Shown: positions 61,596 to 64,000 of the stretch, in pieces
Position numbering within the stretch: position 1 is the first letter of the stretch
Layout: the number at the start of each line of letters is the position of its first letter
NCBI RefSeq assembly: GCF_009909615.1
Contig: NZ_WWNE01000012.1
Coordinates: 248,001 to 312,000, forward strand
Direction: 5' to 3'
Length of the DNA: 64,000 nucleotides
Origin: Acidiluteibacter ferrifornacis
GTDB lineage: Bacteria > Bacteroidota > Bacteroidia > Flavobacteriales_E > Vicingaceae
Position numbers and translations under genes: made by a program
The notes under the pieces: model-generated
Database searches by the model: none
Seen by the model: the letters and a program-made list of their open reading frames with translations, nothing else
What the model was told of the DNA's origin: nothing

Positions 61596-63310
61596 TTCGG
61601 TATTGCCTACTAACTGTTGGATTATTGTTTGGTATTGCTACGTCAGCTCAGCAATCTAAGTTAAAGCAAGAGCTTTCTATTACTCTGAAGCAACAACGAC
61701 TAGAGGACGTTCTTTTTTTAATTGCAGAAAAAGGAGCTTTTAATATTTCGTTTAATCCAAAGGTAATTGAATCAGATAGTTTAATTACTGAAAGTTATCA
61801 AAAGGAAGAAGTTATATCGATCTTAAATGACTTGTTGCCTTCACATATAGAGGTAATAGATTTAGGTCACAGCATTCTACTTCGAGATGTGTCCATGCCA
61901 AAAACACCATTGAAAAAGATTGAAATGAGGGGTTTGATTCAAGATCAGAATGAAAAGCCTGTTTCGGGTGCACTACTCTTTGAGGTAGAGGGGTTGGTTT
62001 CTACTTTATCCGGGGAAGATGGTACGTTTCACCTAAATGAAAAGTTGCAGGAGTCAGGAAGGTTAACTTTCTCAGTAACTAAGGAAGGGTGCTTGGATAC
62101 ATTAGTTCAAATCTCAGTTAATAATGATCCGGTACTAATTCAATTAAATTGTAGATTAAAGGAGAATGAATTGATACCTCTGATGCCACTAAAAGAATAT
62201 ACATTACCCCATGTTCCTTATGTTTTAGTGCCTCTTAAAGTTCAAGAGAGTTCTACACAATCAAAGGCTACGTTATTTCGGAAGTATCAGTTTTCATTGG
62301 TGCCTGGTATTGGAACCAATCAGTTGTTGGGTGGATTGGTAGAAAATCAGTATTCGTTGAATTTAGTCGGCGGTTATAGTCTTGGAGTAAGTAAAATAGA
62401 AATGGGAGCTGGTTTTAATATTGTAAGAACCGATGCGCAGTATTTGCAAATGGCCGGAGGATTTAACATGGTGGGAGCTAATTTTAAAGGGCTACAAATG
62501 GCTGGAGGATTTAATTACGTGGGACATGATTATAATGGGGTTCAATTGACGGGAGGAGTCAATTATATTGGTTCAAATTTTCGAGGAACACAATTATCTG
62601 GAGGAGTCAACATAATCAATGGTAACTTCAATGGAGTTCAAATTTCAGGAGGATACAATCATGCACGTATATCTGATGGAATCCAATTGGCTGGAGGAAT
62701 AAATCTTGCGGATACGCTTATAGGACTCCAATTAGCACCAGTAAATGTAGTCAGAGTGATGAAAGGTGTTCAGGTTGGTGTAGTCAATGTGGCAGACAGT
62801 TCAACCGGTCCCATGTTTGGCTTAGTTAATATTGTTAGGAAGGGGGGAGTTCGTTCTTTAGAGCTTTCTTCAGATATATTGCCACATCTGAATTTGGTTT
62901 TCAAACTGGGGACTCCTCAATGGTATAATATATACTCAGCAGGTGGAAGTTATATTAATAATCAAATCCTTTGGAATTATGGATTGGGTTTTGGGACAAG
63001 GCGTATTCTAAAAAGCCAACGACCTATTTATTATGAATCTATGGTTCACTGGTTATTTGAAGGAAAAAGAGATCAACCAATGCATTATGGATTGTGGAGT
63101 TCGCAAGTTGCCATAGGAAATAAGAGTTTTAGGAAAATTCAGCTGAGTGCAGGGCCAACTTTTAATTTATTATTATTCAATCCTAGTAATGCTTTAGAAG
63201 GAACAAAATCAATTCTTCCCTATCGTTTTTTATCGGTTACTAATAGTAGTTTTCAAATAGATGCATGGGTTGGTTTTAAGATCTTTCTTGGTTTTGGAAA
63301 TAAATTCTAA
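61592..63310 (+). CDS. STN-domain protein with GG-N surface repeats
   Basis: The start is ATG 61592 (ATGA overlap with fecR); a TTG two codons upstream is less likely. The 572-residue protein has a signal peptide, an STN (secretin/TonB short N-terminal) domain at about 25-95 (LKQQRLEDVLFLIAEKG), a carboxypeptidase-regulatory-like domain at about 110-190, and then about nine 16-residue repeats (VQLTGGVNYIGSNFRG and similar, 280-425). It ends in barrel-like strands. STN normally sits on the receptor. Here it is separate, and the protein may be an outer-membrane partner that signals to FecR. Confidence 0.82.
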   Translation: MIRYCLLTVGLLFGIATSAQQSKLKQELSITLKQQRLEDVLFLIAEKGAFNISFNPKVIESDSLITESYQKEEVISILNDLLPSHIEVIDLGHSILLRDVSMPKTPLKKIEMRGLIQDQNEKPVSGALLFEVEGLVSTLSGEDGTFHLNEKLQESGRLTFSVTKEGCLDTLVQISVNNDPVLIQLNCRLKENELIPLMPLKEYTLPHVPYVLVPLKVQESSTQSKATLFRKYQFSLVPGIGTNQLLGGLVENQYSLNLVGGYSLGVSKIEMGAGFNIVRTDAQYLQMAGGFNMVGANFKGLQMAGGFNYVGHDYNGVQLTGGVNYIGSNFRGTQLSGGVNIINGNFNGVQISGGYNHARISDGIQLAGGINLADTLIGLQLAPVNVVRVMKGVQVGVVNVADSSTGPMFGLVNIVRKGGVRSLELSSDILPHLNLVFKLGTPQWYNIYSAGGSYINNQILWNYGLGFGTRRILKSQRPIYYESMVHWLFEGKRDQPMHYGLWSSQVAIGNKSFRKIQLSAGPTFNLLLFNPSNALEGTKSILPYRFLSVTNSSFQIDAWVGFKIFLGFGNKF

Positions 63311-63380
63311 ATTTATTTAAACTTTCTTAGGGGTATAGAATTACTTAGTTGTCATAAGGGAAACAACGAAAAATTACCTT

Positions 63381-64000
63381 ATGAAAATTAGAATGAAACT
63401 GATCGCATTGTTTCTATTCAATGCTGTAATTGGGTTAAATACAGCTTTTACCCAAACTCCTACTCAGACACTTCGTGGAAGAATTGTGGACATTGATAGC
63501 AAAAGTGCAATTCCATTTGCAAGTGTAGTAATTGATAATTCTGATCCTATGATTGGTGTGACTTCCGACATAGATGGGAATTTCAAAATTGAAAATGTTC
63601 CTGTAGGTCGGGTTACTTTGAAAATCTCCAGTATAGGATATGAGTTGGTGACCATTCCCAATGTTTTATTAATATCAGGAAAAGAGACAGTACTTTCTAT
63701 AGACATGAAGGAATCCTTTACCCAATTAGAGGAAGTAGAAATTAGAGCCAATAAAAGAAATGAATCGTCCAATGAAATGGCACTTCTTTCTTCAAAGCAA
63801 TTGTCTATTGAAGAGTCGAAACGTCATGCAGGTGCTATTAGTGATCCAGCTCGACTAGTTTCATCATTTGCAGGAGTAAGTAATGAAGGTTCAGGGAATA
63901 ACGATATTATTGTAAGGGGAAATAATCCTCGATTTATTCAATGGCGTTTAGAAGGAATTGAAATTCCAAATCCCAATCACTTTGCCATTGAGGGCTTAAC
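63381..64000 (+). CDS. TonB-dependent receptor (C-terminus outside window)
   Basis: 206 codons are visible. A signal peptide ends near residue 27 (NTAFTQ). A carboxypeptidase-regulatory-like domain follows (LRGRIVDIDSKSAIPFASVV, GNFKIENVPVGRVTLKI) and then the start of the plug domain (DPARLVSSFAGVSNEGSGNN, IVRGNNPRFIQWRLEGIEIP). No STN domain precedes the plug. It is the last gene of the signalling cassette within view, and the barrel lies beyond the window. Confidence 0.88.
   Translation, partial: MKIRMKLIALFLFNAVIGLNTAFTQTPTQTLRGRIVDIDSKSAIPFASVVIDNSDPMIGVTSDIDGNFKIENVPVGRVTLKISSIGYELVTIPNVLLISGKETVLSIDMKESFTQLEEVEIRANKRNESSNEMALLSSKQLSIEESKRHAGAISDPARLVSSFAGVSNEGSGNNDIIVRGNNPRFIQWRLEGIEIPNPNHFAIEGL

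Noticed and set aside
1-64000. tRNA, rRNA or CRISPR array
   Set aside because: I looked for cloverleaf-like CCA ends, conserved rRNA segments and regularly spaced 25-40 bp repeats and saw none; only the pairs of repeats listed above occur.

Overview
The window is a stretch of Bacteroidota chromosome, roughly 36 % G+C, probably a free-living member of the Flavobacteriales/Cytophagales grade. The evidence is a 287-residue primary sigma factor lacking region 1.1, a fused CcoN-CcoO oxidase subunit, many small lipoproteins, a type IX secretion C-terminal domain, a FecI/FecR/TonB signalling cluster, and promoters that fit the Bacteroidota -7 element TAnnTTTG. I found no rRNA, tRNA, CRISPR array or prophage. 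The species cannot be named from this sequence.

Layout. 1-6.6 kb: a truncated GloVer-repeat secreted protein, the primary sigma factor with a clear terminator, a J-domain protein, a rhomboid protease, an arylsulfotransferase-like lipoprotein and a 33-residue basic protein. 6.8-16.9 kb: an NRDE protein, then a tight operon (sodium:solute symporter, GNAT, M20 amidohydrolase, alanine racemase, second fold-type III racemase) that looks built to import and process amino acids or peptides. It is followed by an SGNH hydrolase, a DCC-family protein, a beta-lactamase-like serine hydrolase and QueD. 17-25 kb: lipoproteins, nitronate monooxygenase, a solitary AbiH-type defence gene bounded by 31-bp direct repeats at the ssb terminator, a tail-less SSB, and an OmpA/PD40 protein.

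25-37.4 kb is the cbb3 respiratory region. A minus-strand operon runs ccoS, ccoNO, ccoQ, ccoP, ccoG, ccoH, a SafE-like transporter and a PLP decarboxylase. Nearby are cysteine dioxygenase, the copper ATPase ccoI and a divergent FNR-type regulator with the four cysteines expected of an oxygen-sensing [4Fe-4S] protein. Three promoters here (ccoS, cysteine dioxygenase, ccoI) share an FNR-like dyad at the same 36.5-bp distance from a -7-like element, so the sensor, its site and its targets can all be read from one locus.

37.4-50 kb: PhnA, an aldehyde dehydrogenase, a MacAB-type ABC efflux operon, a palindromic terminator repeat, and a REP-associated tyrosine transposase between two 88-bp direct repeats. 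These are followed by secreted proteins of unknown role, one of them frameshifted. 49.9-59.8 kb: a small DUF3395-like protein, a cation diffusion facilitator, lipoproteins, a second arylsulfotransferase-like protein exported by type IX secretion, an S9 peptidase and a gluzincin-type lipoprotein. 59.9-64 kb: an ECF sigma factor, a FecR anti-sigma factor, a stand-alone STN-domain protein with GG-N surface repeats, and a TonB receptor cut by the window edge. This is a cell-surface signalling cassette in which the STN signalling domain is not on the receptor.
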